From NCBI GenBank assembly GCA_016786885.1, contig JAEUVO010000064.1, forward strand, positions 1 through 64,000: DNA of 64,000 bases, written 5' to 3'. Below are positions 1 through 9,124 of this stretch, piece by piece (position 1 is the stretch's first letter; the number at the start of each line of letters is the position of its first letter). The notes under the pieces are model-generated. The model was not told the origin of the DNA. It worked only from the letters and a program-made list of their open reading frames with translations, and ran no database searches. Source of the DNA: Chitinophagaceae bacterium (GTDB taxonomy: Bacteria > Bacteroidota > Bacteroidia > Chitinophagales > Chitinophagaceae). The translations under genes and the position numbers were made by a program.

Positions 1-438
1 GGGATTGATGATCACCTTTCCTCCATTTAACATTACTTCTTTAGCACCTGCAATTTGATCAACTGTATAATCACAACCTTTTACAAGCACATTGGGCATG
101 ATTGCTTTGATCAATTCAAGTGGTGTATCCTCTTCGAATAACACAACTGCATCCACCATAAGTAAAGAGGCCAATACCAGGGCTCTTGATTCCTGGTTAT
201 TAACCGGGCGATTTTCACCCTTTAGTCTTTTCACAGAAGCATCTGCATTAAGGCCTACTATTAAATAATCACCTTCTTTGGCAGCCTGGGAAAGTGAGAA
301 AATATGTCCCTGGTGAAGGATGTCAAACACCCCATTTGTAAAGACAATCTTTTTTCCCAGCACCCTCCATTGAGCGGCTACCTGTGCAGCTTGTGCGGCA
401 ATAATTATTTTTTGCGGTATAAGATCAGCTCTGTTCAC
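1..438 (-). CDS. rfaE2: D-glycero-beta-D-manno-heptose 1-phosphate adenylyltransferase, 3' end cut by window edge
   Basis: The enzyme transfers AMP from ATP to heptose 1-phosphate, giving ADP-heptose for the inner core of lipopolysaccharide; it acts in the cytoplasm. The 146 visible codons show the nucleotidyltransferase signature [13 protein letters not shown] with the HxGH motif at residues 42-45, then VKGCDYT and [10 protein letters not shown], all typical of the RfaE/HldE C-terminal domain. No sugar-kinase domain precedes it, so this is the stand-alone RfaE2 form rather than the fused HldE. No ATG is available. A GTG at 436-438 gives a start MNRADLIPQ and overlaps the last 14 bases of the flippase-like gene upstream, so translational coupling is likely. 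The C-terminus lies beyond base 1. Confidence 0.88.
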   Translation of the reverse strand, partial: MNRADLIPQKIIIAAQAAQVAAQWRVLGKKIVFTNGVFDILHQGHIFSLSQAAKEGDYLIVGLNADASVKRLKGENRPVNNQESRALVLASLLMVDAVVLFEEDTPLELIKAIMPNVLVKGCDYTVDQIAGAKEVMLNGGKVIINP

Positions 439-1441
439 GGATCTTGTTTTTATTATAATAAGGCAATGCTGCAAAGCTAATTAATCCCCCCAGCAGAATA
501 ACGGTGGTTTGTGCCAGCCATAATATCCAGCCGAAGGCTAATGCGATGGTATAATTAAGACCATACAACTGCATGGTTTTTTCAATAAGATAGGCATAAG
601 CTCCAATACCTCCAGGAGAAGCGATCATACCAATACTGCCAGCCGAAAGGATAGTAAAAGCTTCTTTGATCCCATATTGTTCTGTTTCCTGAAAAGCTAT
701 AAAACCGATCAAGCCTCCTGAAAGATAAAGTGCCCATAAAGAAAAAGTGAGAAAAATGAATTGTTTCCTTTTTTTTAAATGCTTGATTGCACTTACCCCC
801 TGTATCACACTTTTCCAGATTCGTTTGAATAATGAGGCAAGATCATGAATCGTTTTCTTTTTGAGAAACATCCATAATCCAACAAGTAAAACGACAGCCC
901 CCAGTAAAATAATTGTAAGAAGCAATGTTGAAATTCCTTTTTCCTGGCTGTCTGCCGGAGAGGTATTAAAAAAAGCATCCAGTATCTGCGTGTACAATTG
1001 AGGTTGGAGTACCAGCGTAATACCGAAAACGAATAATAGGGTAATAGCATCAATAATTCGCTCAAGTATAATGGTACCGACAAGCTTGTCAACAGGTATT
1101 TTTTCATAACGGGCCAGCACAGTACATTTCACTACTTCACCGAGCCTTGGCACTCCCTGGTTTACCAGGTAACCGATCATTACTGCGAAAAAGGAATTTG
1201 TCCTGGAAGGATTATAACCGAGAGGCTCTATTAATAATCTCCAGCGAAGTGCCCTTACAAAATGACTTAAAAAGAGAATAGCAAATACAGGTACGATCAG
1301 CCAGTGTCGTGCATTTCGAAACGCAATCTTTATTTGTTCCGTTTTCTCTTTGTCAAGATTTTTAAGTGAAAGCCAGGCAAAAAAAACACCTACTCCCAGG
1401 AAAATTAGATATTGAAGTATGGTGCGGAAATGTTTGTTCAT
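425..1441 (-). CDS. Lysylphosphatidylglycerol synthase TM-region / UPF0104 family membrane protein
   Basis: Integral membrane protein of 338 residues with about eight hydrophobic segments. It matches the flippase-like half of MprF (LPG_synthase_TM, formerly UPF0104), without the aminoacyl-transferase domain. Conserved features seen are PRLGEVVK near residue 98, the ILERIID stretch near 125, and a glycine-rich [14 protein letters not shown] segment near 270-285. Members move or modify lipids across the inner membrane; the exact substrate here cannot be read from sequence. The gene sits between panC and rfaE2 on the same strand and overlaps rfaE2. In many Bacteroidota panD lies between panC and this gene, but here only 59 bases separate them. 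Confidence 0.8.
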   Translation of the reverse strand: MNKHFRTILQYLIFLGVGVFFAWLSLKNLDKEKTEQIKIAFRNARHWLIVPVFAILFLSHFVRALRWRLLIEPLGYNPSRTNSFFAVMIGYLVNQGVPRLGEVVKCTVLARYEKIPVDKLVGTIILERIIDAITLLFVFGITLVLQPQLYTQILDAFFNTSPADSQEKGISTLLLTIILLGAVVLLVGLWMFLKKKTIHDLASLFKRIWKSVIQGVSAIKHLKKRKQFIFLTFSLWALYLSGGLIGFIAFQETEQYGIKEAFTILSAGSIGMIASPGGIGAYAYLIEKTMQLYGLNYTIALAFGWILWLAQTTVILLGGLISFAALPYYNKNKIREQS

Positions 1442-1500
1442 TCAGCATCGAAAGTAAAGCGATGTAGCTGAATAACAAAACAACTGGTATCAATAATCCA

Positions 1501-2352
1501 TTAATTGAGCAACATATTATCAATGAGCCGAACCTCATTTAAAAATGCTGCGGCTACTGCAACCAGTTTAATCTTACCATCCCACTCCTTTACCAATGAA
1601 AGATTGTTGGCACCGGCAATCTCAATATAATCTGTTCTAAACCCATTTTTGGCAAGTATGTTGTTTGCATTTTGTTTTAAGTCGGACAGATCGCCTTTTT
1701 CCAGGTTATCCCTGATAAAGCTTAGGCTTTGGAAAATTGCAACTGCTTTTTTTCTTTCATCTTCTTTTAAACGTACATTACGGCTGCTCATGGCCAAGCC
1801 ATCAGGCTCACGAAGGGTAGGGCAGATATTAATAATGATCTTTTTTTTCAATCCGATCAGGTCAACCAGTTTTGTAATGACCATGCACTGCTGGTAGTCT
1901 TTTTGTCCCAGGTAAAGATTATCAGGCAATACTTTTTCAAGTAACTTATGCACAACCACACAAACTCCCTGAAAATGACCGGGGCGAAATTTACCCTCCA
2001 AAATTGTTTCGAGATAGCCCAGATCATAATGCAACGGCAGGCCTAATCCTTCCGGGTACATTTCGACTACGGATGGCATGAATAAAACATCACAACCTGA
2101 ATTTTCCAACAGCTCAATATCCTTCTCAATGGTCACAGGATATCTCTCATAATCCTTTGGGTCATTGAATTGAGTAGGATTAACAAAAATGCTGCAAACA
2201 GTAACCTGGTTTGACTTAGAAGAGCTTTCAATCAATGATAAATGTCCTTCATGTAAAGCCCCCATAGTTGGGACAAATCCAATTTTTTTTCCTTTTTTTC
2301 GCTGATCATCAAGCCATTTGTGCAGGTCTTCTGTTTTTTTAAATAAGATCAT
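1501..2352 (-). CDS. panC: Pantoate--beta-alanine ligase
   Basis: Catalyses ATP-dependent condensation of pantoate and beta-alanine to pantothenate, the last step of vitamin B5 synthesis, in the cytoplasm. Seen: the nucleotide-binding motif PTMGALHEGHL near residue 28, FVNPTQF, GKFRPGHFQGV, GQKDYQQ and AMSSRN, all diagnostic for PanC. The open frame extends 14 codons further upstream to a TTG, but the ATG at 2350-2352 gives MILFKKTEDLHKW, the usual N-terminus, and a normal length of 283 residues, so I start there. The gene is divergent from the GT5-like gene at 2528. No panD lies next to it within the window. Confidence 0.95.
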   Translation of the reverse strand: MILFKKTEDLHKWLDDQRKKGKKIGFVPTMGALHEGHLSLIESSSKSNQVTVCSIFVNPTQFNDPKDYERYPVTIEKDIELLENSGCDVLFMPSVVEMYPEGLGLPLHYDLGYLETILEGKFRPGHFQGVCVVVHKLLEKVLPDNLYLGQKDYQQCMVITKLVDLIGLKKKIIINICPTLREPDGLAMSSRNVRLKEDERKKAVAIFQSLSFIRDNLEKGDLSDLKQNANNILAKNGFRTDYIEIAGANNLSLVKEWDGKIKLVAVAAAFLNEVRLIDNMLLN

Positions 2353-2411
2353 AAAGCTGTATTGTTTGAGTCTTAATGTAGTTTGAGGACTCAAATTCGG
2401 CTTAAATTAGT

Positions 2412-2419
2412 TACCTTTG
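2412..2419 (+). promoter_or_regulatory. -7 promoter element TACCTTTG upstream of the GT5-like gene
   Basis: TACCTTTG fits the Bacteroidota housekeeping -7 consensus TAnnTTTG. A TTTG at 2382-2385 is the nearest upstream -33 candidate, but the spacer of 26 is longer than usual. The predicted transcript would carry a leader of about 105 bases before the ATG at 2528. I do not recognise a known riboswitch in that leader. Confidence 0.55.
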
Positions 2420-2527
2420 CCCGCCTTCCAAAGAAACTGACGGCCTTTTTTGCCACTAAAGCAGGGGCTGGTTAGCAGCGGAAAGGTTACCTCTTTACCT
2501 TAAAGCGGTAAACTAAACAGGACGCCC

Positions 2528-3343
2528 ATGTCAGCAAAGAAAAGAATTTTATTTATTGCCAACGAAATGTCGCCCTACCTGGAGCTGACAGAATTTTCTG
2601 AGATTGTGAACAAGCTGGCGATCAAAGCTAATGACAACAATTTTGAAGTTCGCTGTATTATGCCAAGGTTTGGGATCATCAACGAACGCCGTCACCGGCT
2701 CCATGAAGTAGTAAGACTATCTGGAATTAACGTTGCCGTGGATAACGATGATATGCCGCTTCAAATAAAAGTGGCATCACTTCCAAGTGCCCGGTTGCAG
2801 GTATATTTTCTGGATAATGAAGAACTGTTTAAACGTAAGTTCATTTTTCATGATGAGAATGAGAAATGGTTTGATGATAACGATCTCAGGACAGTTTTCT
2901 TTTGCAAAGGAGCATTGGAAACGGTTAAGAAATTTGGATGGCCGCCTGATATCATTCATTGCAGCGGCTGGATGACCGGGTTGATACCTGCCTATCTGAA
3001 AACAGTATATAAAAAAGAACCTGTTTTTGCTCACAGTAAAATTGTATACACGGTAGGGCAGAATACTTTTAAGGAAAAACTTGGCAGCAGTTTCATAAAG
3101 AAAGCCCTGATACATGCTTCTTTAAAAGATAAGGATCTTGAAGTATATAAAGAGGGTACTAATACAGCAATGTTTCGTGGCGGTGCTACTTTCGCTGATG
3201 CGATAACTTTTGGAGCAGAGAAAATAGAAAAAAAACTTATTGAAGAGTTTACCAAAGTAAGAGGAAAGAAGACATTACCCTTTAATCCTGAAGGAGATTT
3301 AACAGACTATTTACAACTCTATAACGACCTTGCAGGTAAATAA
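2528..3343 (+). CDS. Glycogen/starch synthase N-terminal-domain-like protein, probably non-catalytic
   Basis: The 271 residues resemble only the N-terminal half of GT5 glycogen/starch synthases (starch synthase catalytic domain): RILFIANEMSPYLE at the start, the central PDIIHCSGWMTGLIPAYLK, and FADAITFGAE near residue 225. The C-terminal GT-B half is missing. The ADP-glucose-binding KxGGL motif that normally follows the first strand is replaced by LELTEFSEIV, so a normal synthase reaction is unlikely. The gene is divergent from panC and 31 bases upstream of the DUF4270 lipoprotein, an arrangement common in Bacteroidota. The role is unknown; a structural or regulatory function is possible. Confidence 0.75.
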   Translation: MSAKKRILFIANEMSPYLELTEFSEIVNKLAIKANDNNFEVRCIMPRFGIINERRHRLHEVVRLSGINVAVDNDDMPLQIKVASLPSARLQVYFLDNEELFKRKFIFHDENEKWFDDNDLRTVFFCKGALETVKKFGWPPDIIHCSGWMTGLIPAYLKTVYKKEPVFAHSKIVYTVGQNTFKEKLGSSFIKKALIHASLKDKDLEVYKEGTNTAMFRGGATFADAITFGAEKIEKKLIEEFTKVRGKKTLPFNPEGDLTDYLQLYNDLAGK

Positions 3344-3374
3344 AAATAACTAACCCAGATCATAAATTTTCTTT

Positions 3375-4811
3375 GTGAAGAATACTAAAACTGCCTTATC
3401 ACTCATAGCAATCGTAGCCACGGTTGCTATTGTATTTTCAGCCTGCAAAAAAATAAATGAAGCTACAGAACTCGGCGGCGGACTTATACCTCCGATTGAC
3501 AACATAAATACCTTTGAGACTTTCCTGGATATAGAAACAGACAACCTGCTTTTCTCTGATACCACCAAGGTATATTTCAATGATGACCTGGTATTAGGAT
3601 ATATTGGCAACGACCCTGAATTCGGTGCCACTAATGCAGATGCTTACTTTAATATCAGTTCAAGCAGTTATTTTACCTACCCATTCATTAACAGAGACTC
3701 TGTTGTTATTGATTCTGTAATCCTTTCTCTGTCATACCAAGGAGCATATGGGGATACGAATAGTTTCAATACAGTAAGAGTATTTGAAATTGCACAAAAT
3801 GCCGGCTTTAATGATACTACTCTTTATAAGTATAACAATCCTGATTTCACCACAACAGGTTCTGAGTTAGGGTCAAAAACATTCCAGGTAAAAAAATTGA
3901 GTGATTCTATCCTGCATATCAGGAAAAGAGATACCACTAAACTGGCAAACGTTATTCGCATTCCCCTGGCCAATCAACTTGGCGAAAGACTGAAAGGATA
4001 TGACACTACTAATACAGCGAACGGCGCTTTCAGGACAGATTCCATCTTTAAAACTTTGTTCAGGGGGTTTGCTATCAAATCAGATAATTCGGGTAATGCC
4101 GTTACATACATTTCTCCAACGGACAACATTAAAACAAAGCTTATTGTTTATTTTCAGGTCACAAAAAATGGTGTGAAGGACACAACGTCAACTGAATTTT
4201 ATCACCTTACCGGCGGACAGGCAAATATTGTAAAAAGAACCCCCGGTGGTGGTTGGAGCTCATATCTGGCAAATGGTACGCCTAATGATGATAAAATATA
4301 CCTGCAGGGAATCCCGGGATCATTTGCCTCTCTTAAAATTCCGGGATTAGATACATTTAGTAACGCCGTCGTTCACCGGGCTGAAATTATAGCCACCCCA
4401 TTACGTTCAACTGAAGATGGTCAGTTTGTGCAGCCTTTGGGGCTGTTTTTAGACAGAATAAACAATGCCGGTGATACTGCTTCTACTTTTGATATTGATA
4501 TGTCACTTACAGATAATTTTACAGCCTACACTTATGATATTACATCATTTGGAGGATTATTAAAATCTGACAGTACATATCGTTTTAATATATCCCGTTA
4601 TGTTCAAGATATTATCACAAAGAAAAGTACTAATTATAAGCTACGGATATACTCACCAATCAGAGCCTTTGTGTATTCTCCGGGATATAATAGGGTCAAC
4701 CAGATATATGTAACCGACAGGGTAGCCTATGGAAGGGTTGTGCTTGCCGGGGGAACTTATATTAATCCGGCCAAGAGGATGAGATTGAGAATGGTCTATT
4801 CGAAACTATAA
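3375..4811 (+). CDS. DUF4270 family lipoprotein
   Basis: The 478-residue product has a lipoprotein signal peptide: basic MKNTK, a hydrophobic stretch, then a lipobox VFSAC with the lipidated cysteine at residue 24. The rest is a long beta-rich, Ser/Thr/Asn-rich exported domain of the DUF4270 type found almost only in Bacteroidota, ending in a conserved [11 protein letters not shown] tail. It is expected to be exposed in the periplasm or on the outer membrane. The function is not known. The only reasonable start is GTG at 3375, since no ATG precedes the signal peptide. It follows the GT5-like gene at 31 bases, so both may share a transcript. Confidence 0.8.
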   Translation: MKNTKTALSLIAIVATVAIVFSACKKINEATELGGGLIPPIDNINTFETFLDIETDNLLFSDTTKVYFNDDLVLGYIGNDPEFGATNADAYFNISSSSYFTYPFINRDSVVIDSVILSLSYQGAYGDTNSFNTVRVFEIAQNAGFNDTTLYKYNNPDFTTTGSELGSKTFQVKKLSDSILHIRKRDTTKLANVIRIPLANQLGERLKGYDTTNTANGAFRTDSIFKTLFRGFAIKSDNSGNAVTYISPTDNIKTKLIVYFQVTKNGVKDTTSTEFYHLTGGQANIVKRTPGGGWSSYLANGTPNDDKIYLQGIPGSFASLKIPGLDTFSNAVVHRAEIIATPLRSTEDGQFVQPLGLFLDRINNAGDTASTFDIDMSLTDNFTAYTYDITSFGGLLKSDSTYRFNISRYVQDIITKKSTNYKLRIYSPIRAFVYSPGYNRVNQIYVTDRVAYGRVVLAGGTYINPAKRMRLRMVYSKL

Positions 4812-4861
4812 GGAAGTTATTAAGATATGTTCAAAAGTCCTTCTGGTTGATGCAGAAGGAC

Positions 4862-4893
4862 TTTGTTCATTTATCTCTGCACCCTTATCTTTG
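4862..4893 (+). promoter_or_regulatory. Promoter for metK
   Basis: TTTG at 4862-4865, a 20-base spacer and TATCTTTG at 4886-4893 match the Bacteroidota -33/-7 consensus closely. The expected transcription start is near 4898, about 18 bases before the metK ATG at 4916. This rules out the longer in-frame start at 4847, which would lie upstream of the promoter. Confidence 0.75.
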
Positions 4894-4915
4894 CGTCCTT
4901 AAAAATATATTACTC

Positions 4916-6172
4916 ATGCCGTATTTATTTACATCAGAATCAGTTAGTGAAGGACATCCTGATAAAGTAGCTGACCAGATATCTGATGCCTTAATTGACA
5001 ATTTTCTTGCATTTGACCCTCAATCAAAAGTTGCCTGTGAAACGTTGGTAACAACCGGACAGGTTGTTTTAGCCGGGGAAGTTAAATCGAAGGCTTATCT
5101 GGATGTTCAGGAGATTGCCCGTGGCGTTATCCGCAAGATCGGGTATACCAAAAGCGAATATATGTTTGAGGCAAGCAGTTGCGGTGTGCTGTCTGCCATT
5201 CATGAACAATCAGCGGATATTAACCAGGGGGTTGACAGGAAAAAGAAAGAAGAGCAGGGCGCAGGCGACCAGGGAATGATGTTCGGGTATGCTACTAATG
5301 AGACAGAGCATTATATGCCACTTGCATTAGATCTTGCGCATAATCTTTTGATTGAACTGGCAGCTATCCGCAGGGAGAAGAATTCGAAAATGTCATATCT
5401 CCGTCCTGATGCAAAAAGCCAGGTAACATTAGAATATGATGATAATAATCAGCCTGTCAGAATTGATGCTATTGTTATCTCAACCCAGCATGATGATTTT
5501 GACAATGAAGCCAAAATGCTGGCAAAGATCAAGAGCGATGTAATCAATATTCTTATTCCAAGAATTAAGACCAAATACAAGAAATACGCAAAGCTTTTTA
5601 ACAGCAATATTAAATATCATGTGAACCCGACCGGAAAATTTGTAATTGGCGGCCCGCATGGTGATACAGGATTGACCGGCCGTAAAATAATCGTGGACAC
5701 TTATGGCGGAAAAGGCGCACATGGTGGTGGCGCTTTTAGCGGAAAAGATCCCTCCAAAGTGGATCGTTCAGCAGCTTATGCAACCCGTCATATTGCTAAA
5801 AACCTGGTAGCTGCAGGCGTAGCAAGTGAAGTACTGGTACAAGTATCTTATGCTATTGGTGTTGCTCAACCTACAAGTATCAATGTGAATACCTATGGCA
5901 CAGCCAAAATCAACCTGACTGATGGTGAAATAGGAAAGATTGTTGAAGGTGTATTTGATATGCGTCCTTACTTCATAGAACAGCGATTGAAACTCCGTAA
6001 CCCAATTTATGGTGAAACGGCAGCATATGGACACATGGGCCGTAGGCCAGAAGTTAAAGAAAAGAAATTTACTTCCCCCGACGGGAAAACAGTTACTAAA
6101 AAAGTGGAACTGTTTACATGGGAGAAACTGGATTATGTTTCAAAAGTTAAGAAAGCTTTTGGGCTGAAATAA
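4916..6172 (+). CDS. metK: S-adenosylmethionine synthase
   Basis: Makes S-adenosylmethionine from methionine and ATP; cytoplasmic tetramer. The 418 residues carry the family motifs in order: [19 protein letters not shown] at the N-terminus (ATP-binding His), [24 protein letters not shown], the P-loop-like [13 protein letters not shown], and [18 protein letters not shown]. The start at 4916 gives [10 protein letters not shown], the normal N-terminus; an upstream in-frame ATG would add 23 unrelated residues and precede the promoter. Only about 18 transcribed bases separate promoter and start, so there is no room for a SAM riboswitch. It is followed by a palindromic repeat element and then rlmB. 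Confidence 0.96.
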   Translation: MPYLFTSESVSEGHPDKVADQISDALIDNFLAFDPQSKVACETLVTTGQVVLAGEVKSKAYLDVQEIARGVIRKIGYTKSEYMFEASSCGVLSAIHEQSADINQGVDRKKKEEQGAGDQGMMFGYATNETEHYMPLALDLAHNLLIELAAIRREKNSKMSYLRPDAKSQVTLEYDDNNQPVRIDAIVISTQHDDFDNEAKMLAKIKSDVINILIPRIKTKYKKYAKLFNSNIKYHVNPTGKFVIGGPHGDTGLTGRKIIVDTYGGKGAHGGGAFSGKDPSKVDRSAAYATRHIAKNLVAAGVASEVLVQVSYAIGVAQPTSINVNTYGTAKINLTDGEIGKIVEGVFDMRPYFIEQRLKLRNPIYGETAAYGHMGRRPEVKEKKFTSPDGKTVTKKVELFTWEKLDYVSKVKKAFGLK

Positions 6173-6177
6173 AAGAT

Positions 6178-6250
6178 ACAAGGCACATGGTAGAAGGCAC
6201 AAGAGGGATATCCCGCTTGTGCCTTGTTATTTCAGCTTGTACCTTGTGCC
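6178..6250. repeat. Nested inverted repeat with four copies of a GGCACAAG-type motif
   Basis: Between metK and rlmB, AAGGCACAAG (6194-6203) is followed by a GGGATATCCC palindrome and its reverse complement CTTGTGCCTT (6216-6225). An outer pair, GGCACATGGTA (6182-6192) and TACCTTGTGCC (6240-6250), matches at 10 of 11 positions. RNA from this DNA could form a long double hairpin. It could terminate metK (GTTATTTC follows the inner stem) or be a dispersed palindromic repeat of the REP type. The rlmB -33 box lies inside it. Confidence 0.7.
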
Positions 6251-6266
6251 GTATACAATACATTTG
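6237..6266 (+). promoter_or_regulatory. Promoter for rlmB, start codon four bases downstream
   Basis: TTG at 6237-6239, a 19-base spacer and TACATTTG at 6259-6266 form a good Bacteroidota promoter. The GTG start of rlmB is at 6271, only four bases after the -7 box, so transcription should begin at or next to the start codon and the mRNA should be leaderless. Confidence 0.65.
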
Positions 6267-6270
6267 ACAA

Positions 6271-7035
6271 GTGAAAAACTTCAGACAACAACACCGTCCT
6301 AAAAAGAGCTCCCTTGTAATTGGAAGAACGGCTGTGCTCGGGGCTTTAAGCTCAGGTCAGCAATTAGACAGGATATATCTTGATACAAAAGCCACTGGCC
6401 AGGATATTAATGAAATTAAAAAACTGGCCTTACAAAATGCCGTTCCGGTCAACTATGTACCGGTAGCAAAATTGAACGGTTTTAATATTACTGATCATGA
6501 AGGTTGTGTAGCCCAGATTGCCAAAGTACAGTATCAAAACCTTCAGGATGTGCTGTCATTTGTAATAGAAAGTGGTGATTCCCCTTTGTTGCTGATACTT
6601 GATGGAATTACCGATATCCGAAATATCGGGGGTATTGCCCGAACAGCTTATTGTACGGGAGTTCATGCAATAATAATACCTGATAAAGGGGTAGGGGCTT
6701 TAAACGAGGATGCCATACTTACATCTGCCGGAGCGCTGGAAAAAATCCCAATTTGCCGGGTAAACAGCCTGATGAAAGCTGTTGATGAACTGCATTTGAA
6801 TGGCATAAAAGTATATGCCAGTGAGATGAGCGCTGCAAAAAATATCGCCGATGTTGACTTTAAAGAACCTTGTGCAATAGTAATGGGAAGCGAAGAAAAG
6901 GGTATTTACCCTGCATTGATGAAGATCTGTGATGCTAAAATTAAAATCCCCATGAAAGGGGATTTTGAAAGTTTGAACGTATCGGTGGCTACGGGTATGA
7001 TATTGTACGAGGTGATTCGGCAAAGAGTGAATTAA
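6271..7035 (+). CDS. rlmB: 23S rRNA 2'-O-ribose methyltransferase, RlmB/SpoU family
   Basis: SpoU-type methyltransferase of the SPOUT class that adds a 2'-O-methyl group to guanosine in 23S rRNA using S-adenosylmethionine. The 254 residues show a substrate-binding N-terminal domain (about 15-85, VIGRTAVLGAL) and the knotted catalytic domain with motif 1 LDGITDIRNIGGIARTA, motif 2 IVMGSEEKGIYP and motif 3 IPMKGDFESLNVSVATGMI. Assignment to RlmB rather than a close paralogue is by overall likeness. GTG at 6271 is the only plausible start. Upstream metK makes the methyl donor, although each gene has its own promoter. Confidence 0.88.
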   Translation: MKNFRQQHRPKKSSLVIGRTAVLGALSSGQQLDRIYLDTKATGQDINEIKKLALQNAVPVNYVPVAKLNGFNITDHEGCVAQIAKVQYQNLQDVLSFVIESGDSPLLLILDGITDIRNIGGIARTAYCTGVHAIIIPDKGVGALNEDAILTSAGALEKIPICRVNSLMKAVDELHLNGIKVYASEMSAAKNIADVDFKEPCAIVMGSEEKGIYPALMKICDAKIKIPMKGDFESLNVSVATGMILYEVIRQRVN

Positions 7036-7111
7036 GCTTAAATTAGATTAAAAGTAATAGTATCAGACGTTTTTTATAAGAACAAGTTTGATGTAATTTT
7101 TCCTGCTATAC

Positions 7112-7792
7112 TTATACTATTTTTAATTTCTTACTACTTTGTCTGGTGTTGTTTTTCATTCTGTAAAAAATATATGTAATTATCATTGTTACTACAGCTC
7201 CAAGGGCAGCCAGCGCAATATCCTTATGTGCATCCCACACATCACCCTGTGTGGCAACATACGTTTCACCGGTTTCTTTTGTGGTAACAACTGAAACACC
7301 CCATTCTATCAACTCGAAGATTGTTCCAAAAGAAAATGCAATTTCAATTGGCAGTAGCCATGAAGCTTTCCTGGAAACGCCGAACCTGTTGACCAATAAT
7401 TCCCGGAAGGGATAAGCCATAAACAGGCCAAAACTGAAGTGGACGATCCTGTCATATGGATTGCGCCAGAGATTGAACTTGGTTTGCAACATATACCCAA
7501 ATGCGTTTTGCGTGTAAGCATAAAATGCACCGTAAAGGTGAAGCATGACAAATAAGAAGATGCATATATAGCTTAGGTCGCTGAATTGGTGCCATCTCCT
7601 TGTTAGCATAAGTAGAGAAAGGCATATTACTACCAGCAGATTCTCTATTATCCAGTCTTTCCGGTCTATGCAATTATACCAACCGTAAACCCAGTATGCA
7701 ACCAGTAAGACAGTAAGCAGCCAGAACAGTGTGTTTTGGTTAAGATCCCTACGGGTTGATGAGCTTGAAGTAGTGATATACATAATAAACAT
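7112..7792 (-). CDS. DUF2238 (YjdF-like) integral membrane protein
   Basis: The 226-residue protein has about six hydrophobic segments. Conserved family features are the YDRIVHFSFG motif near residue 115, the ELIEWG motif near 165, and the TQGDVWDAHKD block near 185 ahead of the last membrane helix. These identify DUF2238/YjdF, inner-membrane proteins of unknown function with conserved acidic and His residues at the membrane face. The start lies 6 bases after the stop of the desaturase gene on the same strand, so the two form an operon. This suggests, but does not prove, a link to membrane lipids. Confidence 0.82.
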   Translation of the reverse strand: MFIMYITTSSSSTRRDLNQNTLFWLLTVLLVAYWVYGWYNCIDRKDWIIENLLVVICLSLLMLTRRWHQFSDLSYICIFLFVMLHLYGAFYAYTQNAFGYMLQTKFNLWRNPYDRIVHFSFGLFMAYPFRELLVNRFGVSRKASWLLPIEIAFSFGTIFELIEWGVSVVTTKETGETYVATQGDVWDAHKDIALAALGAVVTMIITYIFYRMKNNTRQSSKKLKIV

Positions 7793-7798
7793 TTTACG

Positions 7799-8902
7799 TT
7801 ATAAAAAAGAGGAAAGAGCAGTACTGTGATCGGACCTGCCCATTTTCTTCAAGTACTTGTAATGGGAGCGTATAGCAGCCAGCAGGCTCAGTTGATTATA
7901 GGGCACACCAAACTCATTTGCTTTCTCCTGTATAAGTTTTGAAATTTGCGGATATAATGTATGTGGCAACCTGGGGTAAAGATGATGAGCTGCATGTGCG
8001 TTAAACCCTCCCAGAAATAAATTGCAGATTTTGCTCAGTGGTGCATAGTCAAGTGAAGTAGCAAGCTGGTGTGTGTAATAGTCAAATGGCAATGCGCCTA
8101 TATTGTCGGTTATCGGAAACTCGGTTTCCATACAAAGGTGAGTGGCAATTAGCACATGGATGAATATTAATGAGTTTGCAACATGCATAACCAGGAATGC
8201 TAACAGCACACCCGTTGGTGAAAACCCCAGCCAGATTGGAATGAACAGTAATGCAGCTAGGTAAGCCAGTTTCCAGCATATAAATATTATTATCTGTCTG
8301 GCAGGATAGCCATTGTTTTTAATATTGGCAACACGTTTTTTAAAAAGGTATAGAATATCTTTTACGAGAAACCAATGGAGAGTATAGAGGCAATAAACAG
8401 CTATTGCATATAGGTGCTGGTATTGTTGATATTTTTTCAACGGATGTTGTGGTGATAAGCGAAGAAAAGGGTTGTTGTCAATATCAGCATCGCAGCCATC
8501 TACATTTGGGAATACATGATGGGATGAGTTGTGCCTGATTTTCCAAAGCCATGCGCTGGTACCTTGCATATTAAATGTAAGATGGTACAGAATGGTATTG
8601 GTAAATTTATTTTTGCTGAGAGCATCATGACAGGCATCATGCGAAACATTAAAGCCCAGCAGTATGCCGGATATTCCCACAAAAAAATAACATAGTGCTA
8701 GCCGGCCGTCAGAAGGATTGGATTGGCTGTATAGGAAAACGTAGGCATATATATGAAGAAGGAAATAAAAAACCGTTTTTACCCAAAGCATAGCCTGTGC
8801 TTTTTTCAGTTCACGGGTATTTATCAGTTTATCTTGAACCACCTGATTAAGAGATTTAAAAAATGCAGATGATGAACCGGAGCTGTATTTTATTTTTTGC
8901 AT
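7799..8902 (-). CDS. Fatty acid desaturase (membrane di-iron family)
   Basis: Introduces a double bond into acyl chains, using a di-iron centre held by histidines in an integral membrane fold. The 367 residues contain the three histidine boxes of the front-end/acyl-CoA desaturase family: HDACHDAL near residue 97, HNSSHHVFPN near 130, and HAAHHLYPRLPH near 310, with four hydrophobic helices between them. No cytochrome b5 domain is fused. The position of the double bond cannot be deduced. It is the first gene of an operon with DUF2238 and is divergent from an HTH regulator gene across 222 bases. That layout suggests local control, perhaps of membrane fluidity. Confidence 0.88.
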   Translation of the reverse strand: MQKIKYSSGSSSAFFKSLNQVVQDKLINTRELKKAQAMLWVKTVFYFLLHIYAYVFLYSQSNPSDGRLALCYFFVGISGILLGFNVSHDACHDALSKNKFTNTILYHLTFNMQGTSAWLWKIRHNSSHHVFPNVDGCDADIDNNPFLRLSPQHPLKKYQQYQHLYAIAVYCLYTLHWFLVKDILYLFKKRVANIKNNGYPARQIIIFICWKLAYLAALLFIPIWLGFSPTGVLLAFLVMHVANSLIFIHVLIATHLCMETEFPITDNIGALPFDYYTHQLATSLDYAPLSKICNLFLGGFNAHAAHHLYPRLPHTLYPQISKLIQEKANEFGVPYNQLSLLAAIRSHYKYLKKMGRSDHSTALSSFL

Positions 8903-9091
8903 ACAGGTTTGTTTTGAGTAAAACTAAAGGCAATAATGCATGCGAATAAATTGGAAACCGCAAAGACTTATATGCAACCAGCGCAATACCTTAAAAAACC
9001 GTTAAGAGAAAGCTAAGCAGATAACGTAAATATGAAATTCTGATTTTAAAGACCGGGCGGCTATGGATATTCCCTTAAAACCCGAAACTGT

Positions 9092-9108
9092 TTACGGATT
9101 TTCCGTAA
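9092..9108. promoter_or_regulatory. Inverted repeat TTACGGA-N3-TCCGTAA, candidate operator
   Basis: A perfect 7-base inverted repeat with a TTT spacer sits 16 bases before the ATG of the HTH regulator gene, in the region shared with the divergent desaturase operon. The arm length and position fit a dimeric regulator site, perhaps for autoregulation. A T-rich tail follows it, so a weak terminator-like structure is the alternative. Confidence 0.4.
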
Positions 9109-9124
9109 TTTTCTTTTTTTTCAA

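Noticed and set aside
4812..4915. Possible SAM riboswitch upstream of metK
   Set aside because: The promoter lies only about 18 transcribed bases before the start codon, which is too short for any SAM riboswitch.
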